Part shown: piece after piece, positions 22,277 to 30,613 of the stretch
Layout of the letters: the number at the start of each line of letters is the position of its first letter
Position numbering within the stretch: position 1 is the stretch's first letter
DNA from: Pseudomonas viridiflava
Lineage (GTDB): Bacteria; Pseudomonadota; Gammaproteobacteria; Pseudomonadales; Pseudomonadaceae
Assembly (NCBI RefSeq): GCF_900582195.1
Contig: NZ_UTHA01000094.1
Location: 1 to 33,358, forward strand
DNA length: 33,358 nucleotides
Direction: 5' to 3'
Translations under genes and position numbers: made by a program
Notes under the pieces: model-generated
Databases searched by the model: none
The model's input: only the letters and a program-made list of their open reading frames with translations
What the model was told of the DNA's origin: nothing

Positions 22277-24372
22277 TGCTCGACCCGACGGATCTGCCGG
22301 TGCCGCCCCTGCGCGAAGACTTGCGCCTGAGCGAAGCAGCCCACGGCAGCGACGGCGAACCGGCGTGGGTGATTCAGGATACGGTGATCAACCGGTTCTA
22401 CCGTATCGGCTGGCTGGAATTCGAGTGCCTGCTGCGCTGGGGTCAGTCGCCACGCACGATCAGCGAACAGATTGCCGACGACACCGCCCTGAAACCGGAT
22501 GTCGAGCAAGTCCTCGATTTCCGCCAGTTTCTGGAACAGCATCAGTTGCTGCGCGCCGGCCCCGCTGCGCTGGAGCGCCTGAAGAGCAAAAGCGAGGAAG
22601 GTAGCTGGCTGACGTGGCGCTGGTGGCTGCACCATTACCTGTTTTTCCGCATTCCGCTGCTGCGTCCGCAACAGCCGCTGCAGTATCTGGCGCGAGCGCT
22701 GGGTTGGCTGTTTCATCCGCTCACCGGGATGATCGTGCTGAGCCTGAGCCTGCTCGGGATCATTCTGGTGTTGCAGCAGTGGGACGTGTTCACCCACGCC
22801 GTGGTCGAGTCGTTTTCCACCGAGGGTCTGTTCAGTTTTGCACTGGCGCTGATCGTCGCGAAAACCCTGCATGAACTCGGCCATGCCTTGGTCGCGACGC
22901 GCCTGGGCTTGCGCGTCGGGCACATGGGCATCGCGTTTGTGGTGATGTGGCCGATGCTCTACACCGATACTGGCGAGAGCTGGAAACTCAGTCGGTCGCG
23001 GCAACGACTGGCGATTGCTTCTGCGGGGATCGTTACCGAGTTGTCACTGGCCGGGCTGTCGACGCTGGGCTGGGCGCTGTGTGATCCGGGTGCCTTACGC
23101 AATGCGCTGCTGTATCTGGCGACCACCAGTTGGTTGCTGTCACTGGCGCTGAATGCCAGTCCGTTCATGCGCTTTGACGGCTATTTCATCCTTTCCGATT
23201 TGCTCGACTTTCCCAACCTGCATGAACGCGCTTCGGCGCTGGCGCGCGTCACCCTGCGGCGCAATCTGTTGGGCTTGCAGGAAGACTGGCCGGAAACGTT
23301 TCCGAGCGGCCAACGGCGTTTGCTGGTGACCTTCGCGATCATCACCTGGGTATATCGATTGCTGCTGTTTCTGGGGATCGCACTGGCGGTCTATCTGTTT
23401 TTCTTCAAGGTTCTGGGGATCTTCCTGTTCATGGTCGAACTTTCGTGGTTTATCGCCCTGCCGGTGATGCGTGAGCTGGGCCACTGGTGGAAAAGTCGGG
23501 CGGCGATTCCCGGTCGCCGCAAACTGGCGTTCTACGCTGTGTTGGCTGCGATTCTAGTGGGGCTGGCGATACCTTGGCGCACGCAGATCGATGCAGTCGG
23601 CGTGGCTCGCGCGGAGCATCAATTGCGCGTGTACGCGCCCTACCCGGCGCGCCTGCAATCGATTCACCCGGACGGCCCGGTCAAGGCCGGGGAAACCCTG
23701 ATCACCCTCGATGAACCGGACATCGCCTCGCGCCTGCAATCCAGCGAAGCCAATGCGCGCAGTTATGAAGCGAGACTGTCGGGGCTGATCGCCGATCCCG
23801 CAGGTCTGGCCGAAGACGCCGTGACCCGTCAGCGTCTCAACGTGCAGTTCGAAGAAGCCCGCGCCGCGCGCTCGGAAATCGCCCGGCTCAACCTGCAAAC
23901 GCCATTTGCCGGGGTGTGGCTGGACGTCAACCCCGACTGGAAACCGGGGCAATGGGTCGGCCGTCAGGAATCGCTGGGCATGCTGATTGATCCGCGCAGC
24001 TGGCAGATCGACGCGTATGTTGCGCAGGATCAGGTGCATCGCATGGTCACCGGCGATCGCGTGCGCTTTTATCCGGATGGCCAGACCACGCCGCTCAGCG
24101 GTCGCGTGGTGCAGATCGGCAGTACCCGCGCCAGTCAGCTGTCGCACCGCATGTTGTCATCACGCTTTGGCGGCCCGGTGCCGACCACCAATGCGGAACA
24201 TTCATTGATTCCGAGCAGCGCGTTGTTTCAGGTGTTGATTCAGCTCGATGAGCCGTTGCCGAACCTGCGCGAAACCCGTGGGCATCTGAAAATCGACGGC
24301 GAGCGGCGCAGCCTGCTCGCTGACGGCGCGACCCATGTGCTCGCGGTGCTGATGCGAGAGAGCGGCTTCTGA
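22276..24372 (+). CDS. PqqD-like / M50 site-2-protease / HlyD-like fusion protein
   Basis: A polytopic inner-membrane protein of 698 residues with three parts. Residues about 12-95 resemble the PqqD/RRE winged-helix fold (WVIQDTVINRFYRIGWLEFECLLRW, then ISEQIADD and VLDFRQFLEQHQLL). Residues about 145-435 hold several membrane helices with the M50 zinc motif HELGH (His199, Glu200, His203) and the second motif NASPFMRFDGY (Asn293, Asp301), so the protease site is complete. Residues about 440-690 are a HlyD-like periplasmic arm (VYAPYPARLQSIHPDGPVKAGETLITLDE, helical hairpin, then LQTPFAGVWLDV). It resembles proteins annotated as peptide zinc metalloproteases related to Bacillus YydH. It is the last gene of the adhesin operon, overlapping its neighbour by one base and ending 9 bases from a convergent gene. 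A likely role is cleaving or gating the exported giant protein; this is inference. Confidence 0.88.
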   Translation: MLDPTDLPVPPLREDLRLSEAAHGSDGEPAWVIQDTVINRFYRIGWLEFECLLRWGQSPRTISEQIADDTALKPDVEQVLDFRQFLEQHQLLRAGPAALERLKSKSEEGSWLTWRWWLHHYLFFRIPLLRPQQPLQYLARALGWLFHPLTGMIVLSLSLLGIILVLQQWDVFTHAVVESFSTEGLFSFALALIVAKTLHELGHALVATRLGLRVGHMGIAFVVMWPMLYTDTGESWKLSRSRQRLAIASAGIVTELSLAGLSTLGWALCDPGALRNALLYLATTSWLLSLALNASPFMRFDGYFILSDLLDFPNLHERASALARVTLRRNLLGLQEDWPETFPSGQRRLLVTFAIITWVYRLLLFLGIALAVYLFFFKVLGIFLFMVELSWFIALPVMRELGHWWKSRAAIPGRRKLAFYAVLAAILVGLAIPWRTQIDAVGVARAEHQLRVYAPYPARLQSIHPDGPVKAGETLITLDEPDIASRLQSSEANARSYEARLSGLIADPAGLAEDAVTRQRLNVQFEEARAARSEIARLNLQTPFAGVWLDVNPDWKPGQWVGRQESLGMLIDPRSWQIDAYVAQDQVHRMVTGDRVRFYPDGQTTPLSGRVVQIGSTRASQLSHRMLSSRFGGPVPTTNAEHSLIPSSALFQVLIQLDEPLPNLRETRGHLKIDGERRSLLADGATHVLAVLMRESGF

Positions 24373-24381
24373 CAAGCGAAC

Positions 24382-26073
24382 CTAGCCGGCGACGACAAAC
24401 ACGATGATCGGCCCGCACACCGCGAGCAAGACGTTGGAAATCGCATAGCACACCGTGAAGCCGATCACTGGGGTGTTGCTCCCCGACTGCTCGATGATCT
24501 TGTTCATCGACGCCGCTTCCGTCTGCGCCCCGGCCAACGCGCCAAACAGAATCATCGGGTGCAGGCGCAGCACATAGCGGCCGAAGTACAACGCCACCAG
24601 TGGCGGCAGAATCGTCACCACCGCACCGGACAGCAACAGCGCCAGGCCTTGCTCTTTCATTGCGGCAAATGCTGCCGGCCCGGCAAGCAAACCGACCACT
24701 GCGCCAAACGCAGTCAAACCGAATTCGGAAAACGCCCATTGCGCCGCTGGCGGCAACGCGCCGATCTCCGGGTGGCGCGAGTTGTACCAGCCAATCACCA
24801 GCGCGGCGACCAGAACCCCGCCACCGATCCCCAGTTCTACCGGGATCATGCCAATGTGGGTCGACAACAACCCCAGCAACGAACCGAGCACCATGCCCAG
24901 GGTGTGCATGGCGATATCGCTTTTGTAGTTGTTCTTGCGGATGCGGCCCAGCCGATGGGCCATGGCTTCGACACTGGCGGTGCGCCCGGTCAGCGAGATC
25001 AAATCGCCGCGCCGCAGCACGGTGTTGGGCAGCAACGGCAAGTCGTAGCCCTGACGGCTGATGTTGTTGACGAAACATCCCAGGCGTCGATCGGTGGCAA
25101 GGCGCGATTTGGCTTGATGAATGGTTTTACCGGCGAACTCCGCCGAGGTCAGGACGATGTCCACCTGACGGGTCGGAAACGACAAGGCTTCGGGATGATC
25201 GATCTCCGGCCCGACCCAGTGACTGAGGTTGCCCACCGCATCGCGCAAGGCGTAAACGCCGATCACGTCGCCCGCCATGAGTACGAAGTCTTCGTCACGT
25301 TCGATGACTTTTCCGGCACGCATCACCCGCTCGACGGTCAGCGATTCGTGGGGTTTTTCCAGATCGATGATGCGCAACCCGTCGGCCTGACCGTTTTCCG
25401 CGACCTGGTGGGCGCGCACCACCATGCGCGTATAGGGCACGGTGATCGCCTCTTCTTCCTTGGCGATGCCCAATTCCAGCTCCAGCTCCCGCGCCGATTC
25501 GCGCAGGTTTACGCCGAGCAGCTTCGGCGCAATGCTGCCGACAAACACGATCAAGCCGATGGTGCCGAACAGATAGGTAATCGCGTAGGCAATCGCCATG
25601 TGGCTGTTGAGTTGCGCCTTGGACGCTGCATCGATTGTCAGTTGATTGATCGCACTGGTCGCGGTGCCCATGATCGCCGTGTCGGTCAACGCTCCGGCAC
25701 CGAGCCCTGCGGTGAATCCTGCGTCGAAATTGAATACCGAATACATCAATAGAATCGCCCCCAACGCCGTGACGCACAGCACCACCGAGAGCAGCACCAG
25801 TTTCAGCGTGCCGCGATTGAGGCTGCCGAAAAACTCCGGGCCACTCTTGAAGCCCACGGCGTAGATGAACATCACGAAAAACACCGACTTCAAGCCGGCC
25901 GGTACTTCCAGACCGATCTGGCCGATCAGCAAGCCCATCAACAGCGCACCGGCCACCGAGCCGAGGTGAAAGCTACCGATACGAATCCGGCCGATAAAAA
26001 CGCCCAAGGCAATTGCCAGAAACACGGCGATTTCCGGGTCAGTGCGCAAGGCGTGAAGGATAAATTCCAGCAT
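24382..26073 (-). CDS. aspT: AspT-type aspartate:alanine antiporter family protein
   Basis: An inner-membrane transporter of 563 residues with the AAEx layout. An N-terminal membrane half lies at about 1-187, with the family-type segment VMFIYAVGFKSGPEFFGSL and the GALTDTAIMGTATSAI stretch. A cytoplasmic middle with two TrkA-C (RCK-C)-like domains lies at about 205-290 and 300-380. A second membrane half repeats the motif (FSEFGLTAFGAVVGLLAG, GALAGAQTEAASMNKIIEQSGSNTPVIGFTVCYAISNVLL). Characterised AspT exchanges aspartate for alanine and, with an aspartate decarboxylase, generates proton-motive force. No decarboxylase gene is nearby, so the substrate here is uncertain. GGGAG precedes ATG 26073. 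The gene lies 25 bases after the MscS-type gene, most likely in the same transcript. Confidence 0.85.
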   Translation of the reverse strand: MLEFILHALRTDPEIAVFLAIALGVFIGRIRIGSFHLGSVAGALLMGLLIGQIGLEVPAGLKSVFFVMFIYAVGFKSGPEFFGSLNRGTLKLVLLSVVLCVTALGAILLMYSVFNFDAGFTAGLGAGALTDTAIMGTATSAINQLTIDAASKAQLNSHMAIAYAITYLFGTIGLIVFVGSIAPKLLGVNLRESARELELELGIAKEEEAITVPYTRMVVRAHQVAENGQADGLRIIDLEKPHESLTVERVMRAGKVIERDEDFVLMAGDVIGVYALRDAVGNLSHWVGPEIDHPEALSFPTRQVDIVLTSAEFAGKTIHQAKSRLATDRRLGCFVNNISRQGYDLPLLPNTVLRRGDLISLTGRTASVEAMAHRLGRIRKNNYKSDIAMHTLGMVLGSLLGLLSTHIGMIPVELGIGGGVLVAALVIGWYNSRHPEIGALPPAAQWAFSEFGLTAFGAVVGLLAGPAAFAAMKEQGLALLLSGAVVTILPPLVALYFGRYVLRLHPMILFGALAGAQTEAASMNKIIEQSGSNTPVIGFTVCYAISNVLLAVCGPIIVFVVAG

Positions 26074-26098
26074 GGGGCGAACTCCCTTTTTGCGGCGG

Positions 26099-27712
26099 TC
26101 ACTGATCCTTCGGTGCTTGCGCAGGCGCGGTGTACCACTTGTCTCTTGGCACCCACTTGTCTTGTTGCGGATCGCCCAGATAGTGCGGCGACATGATCTG
26201 CACGCCGTACTCGTTGAACACGTCCTGAATATTGGCGTGCAGCATGCTCAGCAACACTGCGCGCGGGCGTGGCTGGCTCGGGATGGCCTGCGCGACCAGG
26301 CGGTATTCGGGATAGAAATCCGACAACGCGGTCTGGAACACTTGTGCGGGCGGCTCTTCGAGAACGCCCGGCGTGCGTTTCGCCGCTTCCAGCAACATCG
26401 CCTCGACCTGGCGCCATGGTGTGTCGTAGCCGATGGTTACCACCGTATCGACGACATAACCGGGGCCTTGCACAGTGCGCGAATAGTTCTTGGTGACGGT
26501 GCCGGTGATCATTGAATTGGGCAGCGTCAGCACTTCACCCAGACCGGTACGAATCCGTGTGGTGAACATGCCAAGCTCGGTGACCGTGCCCTCGTAATCG
26601 CCGATTTTCACGAACTCGCCGGGGCGCAAGGTGCGCGTGTAAGTGAGGATCAAACCGGCCGCCGCCTGCCCGACCACGCTGGTCGCGCCGAGGGAAATCA
26701 TCAGACCGATCAGCACTGACAAACCCTTGAACGCGTCGGTGCCGGCGCCTGGCAAATAGGGATAGGCCATGGCCAAGGCAAACAGCCAGATCGCCAGTGC
26801 TGTCAGGCGTTGCGTTGGTTGCAGGGTTTCATGGTTCAACCAGCTGAATGTGCCCGGCATCGCCATGCGCCGCAGGATCCTTCGGGTAAACGCGGTGACG
26901 CCACGGGCAATAAAGAAGATTGCCAGGGCCACGCCCAATCCCGGAATCGCATCGACAATCCCTTGCAACAAATACCCGGCCAGTTCGAACAGGTAATTGT
27001 TGAGGCTTTCACCCCACGGCCGAGTGTAGGGAAACCGCGACAGGACAAAACCCAGCCACTCGTACGTCAGCAGCAAAATCAGCAGCCAGCGCAGCAACAG
27101 CAGCAAACGGCTGACCAAGGGATAGAGGAAGTTGGAATCGATCAGTTGCACGCGGCCGACTTTCAGCGCCCGGGTATGGCGATCCATCAGTGCGGGGAGT
27201 TTTGCCAGCAACTTGCGGCGCAAATATGCCAGACACCAGAGCAACGCAACGTAAATCAGCGTGGCCACGGCGGCCAGCCCCAGAGAGCGCAGGATCATCT
27301 GCAAGTTGCGCGCTTCATGGGTTTCAGTGACCACCTGGCGCAGTTTTTCAGCGGCGCCTTCGGCGGCCTGTTGCACTGATGAGTATTCGAGACTGTCGAT
27401 GTCGTTGGGCGCGACAATGAAGGCACGCTTGTCACCGATCAGCACCATATAGCTGTTCTGGATCGAGTCGGTGGTGATGTTCAGCGTCGCGTTTTCGTCC
27501 AGCGCCTCGCTGATTACCATTTTTGCTCGCTTGACCCGCGAGGCCGGAGCCTCCCCCAGAATGGTCGCGCGAAACAGCATGATGCTGCGGTTGGCGACCT
27601 TCAGTTCCACCGCTTCGTCGGCCGGTTTTGCGGCGTCATCGGACGCCCAGCCGAGCCCGCTCCAGAGCGCCGCAAACACTACCATCCAAACCGCCAGCAG
27701 CCTGCTTTGCAT
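26099..27712 (-). CDS. MscS-family mechanosensitive channel
   Basis: A channel of 537 residues. A signal peptide at about 1-23 (SGLGWA|SDDA) is followed by a periplasmic domain to about 135, as in larger MscS paralogues. Four to five membrane helices follow. The pore-lining helix and adjacent beta domain are clearly MscS: GLSVLIGLMISLGATSVVGQAAAGLILTYTR (330-360), then PGEFVKIGDYEGTVTELGMFTTRIRT and LTLPNSMITG (397-404). The C-terminal cytoplasmic vestibule domain runs to about 515. Such channels release solutes during hypo-osmotic shock. Longer than minimal MscS (about 286 residues), it belongs with the periplasmic-domain variants. It is upstream of the aspT-like gene; ProP, the opposite arm of osmotic adaptation, is elsewhere in the window, which may be coincidence. 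Confidence 0.92.
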   Translation of the reverse strand: MQSRLLAVWMVVFAALWSGLGWASDDAAKPADEAVELKVANRSIMLFRATILGEAPASRVKRAKMVISEALDENATLNITTDSIQNSYMVLIGDKRAFIVAPNDIDSLEYSSVQQAAEGAAEKLRQVVTETHEARNLQMILRSLGLAAVATLIYVALLWCLAYLRRKLLAKLPALMDRHTRALKVGRVQLIDSNFLYPLVSRLLLLLRWLLILLLTYEWLGFVLSRFPYTRPWGESLNNYLFELAGYLLQGIVDAIPGLGVALAIFFIARGVTAFTRRILRRMAMPGTFSWLNHETLQPTQRLTALAIWLFALAMAYPYLPGAGTDAFKGLSVLIGLMISLGATSVVGQAAAGLILTYTRTLRPGEFVKIGDYEGTVTELGMFTTRIRTGLGEVLTLPNSMITGTVTKNYSRTVQGPGYVVDTVVTIGYDTPWRQVEAMLLEAAKRTPGVLEEPPAQVFQTALSDFYPEYRLVAQAIPSQPRPRAVLLSMLHANIQDVFNEYGVQIMSPHYLGDPQQDKWVPRDKWYTAPAQAPKDQ

Positions 27713-27808
27713 GCGCCTGTTTCCTTACGCCCAAGTGTCAGAGAGGGATACGTAAGCCAGCGTAGTTGAGCGATGAACGGTTGTCAGATTCCCTCGCGGT
27801 GATAAGTG

Positions 27809-28924
27809 TCACGGCAGATTTTCCGTTGGGCTGTCTTCGACAACACGGCTGACATCGGCGGGTTGATACACCCAGCCGATGAACAATTCATAGCCGACTG
27901 CCAGAATCACCGGCCCCGTGAACAGGCCAATGATGCCGCTGGTGACCATCCCGCCCAACGCGCCGATCAGCACCACCGGCATTGGCACCGCGACGCCGCG
28001 CCCCAGCAGCATCGGTTTGAGCACGTTATCGGAGAGCCCGGCAACGATCATCCACACGGTAAATATGACGGTGCCGGCACTGACGCCGTCGTGGGCAAAG
28101 ACATAGATCACCACCGGTATGGTAATCAGCAGTACCGGCAGTTGCATGATGCCTAACAGCAACACCATCAAGGCGAGAATGCCTGCCGCCGGAATGCCCA
28201 TGATCACCAGCGCGACGCCGATCAACAGCATCTGGATAAAGGCGATCCCGACCACGCCTTGCGCCACCGCACGGATGGTCGAGGTGCACAGTTCGGCGAT
28301 CTGCGGGCCGCGCACCGGACCGGAAATCCGGGTGGTGATGGCTACGGCGGTGCGGTGACCGCTTTCGCCGTGGGTCATGATGAGGCCCGCGACAATCAGC
28401 GCGACGACAAACACCACAATCCCCGCGCCGACACCGGCGGCCTGATGCAGCAGCACTTTGCCCCAATTGCTCAGGTGCGGCGCCAGTTCCTTGAACGCCC
28501 AGCTCAGATCCTGCGAAGCGTGCTGCCAGATGCCGAAGAGTGGCGCACCGATCAGCGGCCAGGTTTCGACGCTGGCCGGCGGCGGCGGAATCTCGAACGA
28601 GCCCGCCTCCAGCGTGTGCATGCCGACTTTCACCGAGTCAGCCACCGAAGCGCCGAGCAGACTCAGCGGCACCATCAGAATCAACAGCCCGAGCAGCACC
28701 AGCACGATCGCGGCCCAGCCATAGCGATTGCCGAGTCTGGCGCCGAGTTTCTGATTCAGCGGATACAAAGTGATGGCCAGGATCAACGCCCACAGCATCA
28801 CATTGAGAAACGGATGGAAGATGTCGAAACAAAACAGCACCAGCACGGTAATCAGACCGGCACGTATGAGCACGTCCAGCAGTGCTCTGGAACTGTGAAA
28901 CGCTATCAGCGGTTTGTCTTCCAT
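27809..28924 (-). CDS. AI-2E (TqsA/PerM-like) family transporter
   Basis: An inner-membrane protein of 371 residues. ATG 28924 (MEDKPLIAF) is chosen because AGGAG lies 7 bases upstream; the longer open frame would run into the divergent gene at 29057 and has no such signal. The membrane pattern is that of the AI-2E family: two N-terminal helices (LIRAGLITVLVLFCFDIFHPFLNVMLWALILAITLYPL), a helix at AAIVLVLLGLLILMVPLSLLG, a soluble insert, and a C-terminal bundle with the typical PVVLIGALGGMVTSGIIGLFTGPVILAVGYEL. The family name comes from E. coli TqsA, which exports autoinducer-2; other members are sodium/proton antiporters, so the substrate is unknown. The gene is monocistronic or leads into the mscS/aspT pair, 96 bases downstream. 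Confidence 0.9.
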   Translation of the reverse strand: MEDKPLIAFHSSRALLDVLIRAGLITVLVLFCFDIFHPFLNVMLWALILAITLYPLNQKLGARLGNRYGWAAIVLVLLGLLILMVPLSLLGASVADSVKVGMHTLEAGSFEIPPPPASVETWPLIGAPLFGIWQHASQDLSWAFKELAPHLSNWGKVLLHQAAGVGAGIVVFVVALIVAGLIMTHGESGHRTAVAITTRISGPVRGPQIAELCTSTIRAVAQGVVGIAFIQMLLIGVALVIMGIPAAGILALMVLLLGIMQLPVLLITIPVVIYVFAHDGVSAGTVIFTVWMIVAGLSDNVLKPMLLGRGVAVPMPVVLIGALGGMVTSGIIGLFTGPVILAVGYELFIGWVYQPADVSRVVEDSPTENLP

Positions 28925-29056
28925 TTCGGCTCTCCTGATTGGGCTACCGTTGAACCGATCTGAGCCTAGTTCACAAACGACCGATCGTCTCGACTGGTGT
29001 TCCAGCCAATTCCCGACTAAACCTGAAGGCTGATCTTCATTGATAAGGACGCCGGG

Positions 29057-30334
29057 ATGAAATCTACGCATTCCCTGATTATTCTCGCGCTGGCTGGCTC
29101 AGGTGGTCAGGCGTTGGCAGGTGGTATCGATCTGTATGAAGCGGGTCAGGAAGGCGCAGGCTTGGCCAATGCCGGTTCCGCCGCGCTGGCCACTGACCCC
29201 AGCGTGTTGATGAGTAACCCGGCCGGCATCGCTGCACTCAAAGGCACGCAAATCAGCCTCACCGGTCAGGCCATTTTCGGTGGCCTGGGTTTTGATCGTG
29301 ACAGCGACAATGACTTCTCCGGCAACGAGGGCGGCAATCCGCTGCCGATCCTGCCGGGCACGAGTTTCTTTATCAGCCATGAACTCAATGACCGCGCCAG
29401 TATCGGCTTCGGCATGTACGGCAACTTTGGCCTGAGCGTGAAATACGACGATGACTGGGCCGGGCGCTATTTCAGCCAGGAATCGACGCTGATCGGCATT
29501 TCGATGCAGCCGACCTTCGCCTACAAGATCACCGACGACCTGTCGATGGGCATTGGCCCGCGTCTGGTCTACGGCTACTACTACACAAAAATGGCCATCG
29601 ACAATAACGCCTTCCTGCCGGGCACGCCGTTTCAGGAGGATGGCAAGTTGCAGTACAAGGACACCGACATCGGCACCGGGATCAACCTCGGCCTGCGGTA
29701 TCAGGTGAACGAGCGCACCAGCGTCGGCCTGGCCTACACCAGCAAGGTCAAACTGGAGTTCAAGGATTCTCCCTCCGTGCACGGCGTGCGCAATCCGCTG
29801 CTCAATCTGGCGCTGTCGAGGCTGGACGTCGACGAACTTGAAATTGACATGAACATTCCGCAGACCGCGACCCTGAGCATCGCCCATCAATTGAACGAAC
29901 AATGGACGCTGCTCAGTTCGGTGAACTGGCAGGACTGGAGCGAATTTGCCGACATCGGGGTGTCAGTGGATAGCGCCGCTGGCGATGTGTCCCGCTCGGT
30001 CGACCGCAAGTATCAGGACACCTGGCACCTGTCGATCGGCGCACAAAACCAGATCAGCCCCAAGCTGCGTTGGAACATGGGCGTGGGTTACGACAGCTCC
30101 GCCGTGAAGGACAAGGATCGCACCGTCGACAACCCGATGAGCGAGAACTGGCGGCTGGCAACCGGGCTGAGCTACAAACTGGCCGAAGACACTGACCTCA
30201 ACCTCAATTACACGCTGGTCTGGCTGGGTGACATGGACGTGCAGCAGACCAAGCGCAATGGGCAGACGCTGTCGGGGAATTATCGCAATAGCGCGCTGCA
30301 CATCGTTGGCGGTGGTGTGACCTGGCGTTTCTGA
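29057..30334 (+). CDS. FadL/OmpP1-family outer-membrane transporter
   Basis: An outer-membrane beta-barrel of 425 residues. The signal peptide ends near residue 21 (GGQALA|GGIDLYEAG). The mature N-terminus contains the FadL-family hatch motif DPSVLMSNPAGIAALKGTQ (NPAG). Repeated amphipathic strands follow, and the protein ends in the barrel signature VTWRF with a C-terminal Phe for BAM recognition. FadL proteins carry long-chain fatty acids or aromatic hydrophobics across the outer membrane; the substrate here cannot be told. AAGGA lies about 8 bases before ATG 29057. It is divergent from the AI-2E-type gene (132 bases between the starts) and no obvious terminator follows, only a weak CACAA/TTGTG hairpin at 30352-30364. 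Confidence 0.92.
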   Translation: MKSTHSLIILALAGSGGQALAGGIDLYEAGQEGAGLANAGSAALATDPSVLMSNPAGIAALKGTQISLTGQAIFGGLGFDRDSDNDFSGNEGGNPLPILPGTSFFISHELNDRASIGFGMYGNFGLSVKYDDDWAGRYFSQESTLIGISMQPTFAYKITDDLSMGIGPRLVYGYYYTKMAIDNNAFLPGTPFQEDGKLQYKDTDIGTGINLGLRYQVNERTSVGLAYTSKVKLEFKDSPSVHGVRNPLLNLALSRLDVDELEIDMNIPQTATLSIAHQLNEQWTLLSSVNWQDWSEFADIGVSVDSAAGDVSRSVDRKYQDTWHLSIGAQNQISPKLRWNMGVGYDSSAVKDKDRTVDNPMSENWRLATGLSYKLAEDTDLNLNYTLVWLGDMDVQQTKRNGQTLSGNYRNSALHIVGGGVTWRF

Positions 30335-30408
30335 AGCTCTCACAGAAAATGCACAAGCCTTGTGGCGCGGGAGTACGGCGTGCTGTGATCGGCCGAGGTC
30401 ATGCCTGT

Positions 30409-30427
30409 CTTATGTGAACTCCATAAG
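30409..30427. promoter_or_regulatory. Short inverted repeat upstream of the amidase unit
   Basis: CTTATG (30409-30414) and CATAAG (30422-30427) are separated by 7 bases. The size suits an operator half-site pair for a dimeric repressor, but 6-base arms can occur by chance. The rest of 30335-30556 shows no gene and no convincing sigma-70 promoter. Confidence 0.2.
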
Positions 30428-30556
30428 TCCCTGTGGGGGCCAGTAAGGTAGAAAATCGGCGGCAGATCGATCCCGTCGATTACTCCGCACGCCGCTTGGT
30501 GTTAAATAGGCGCCAGTCTTAACCTTGTCGCTTATAGCTGTGCAACGAGAACCAAT

Positions 30557-30613
30557 ATGAACACCTATTCCAGGAAAAACCTTGGCCAACCGCAAATGGC
30601 GGTGTCCGCATGA
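30557..30613 (+). CDS. 18-residue leader ORF overlapping the amidase start
   Basis: ATG 30557 opens a frame for MNTYSRKNLGQPQMAVSA, whose TGA (30611-30613) overlaps the amidase ATG as ATGA. The amidase start has only a weak ribosome site (GGCGG about 5 bases away at best), so reading of this short frame could couple or gate amidase translation. Its own ribosome site (ACGAGA) is also weak. The peptide has no run of rare or repeated codons that would mark a classical attenuation leader. It may be chance. Confidence 0.4.
   Translation: MNTYSRKNLGQPQMAVSA

Noticed and set aside
28925..29071. Longer N-terminus for the AI-2E-type protein starting at 29071
   Set aside because: It would overlap the divergent fadL-like gene, has no ribosome site and adds residues atypical of the family; ATG 28924 has AGGAG.
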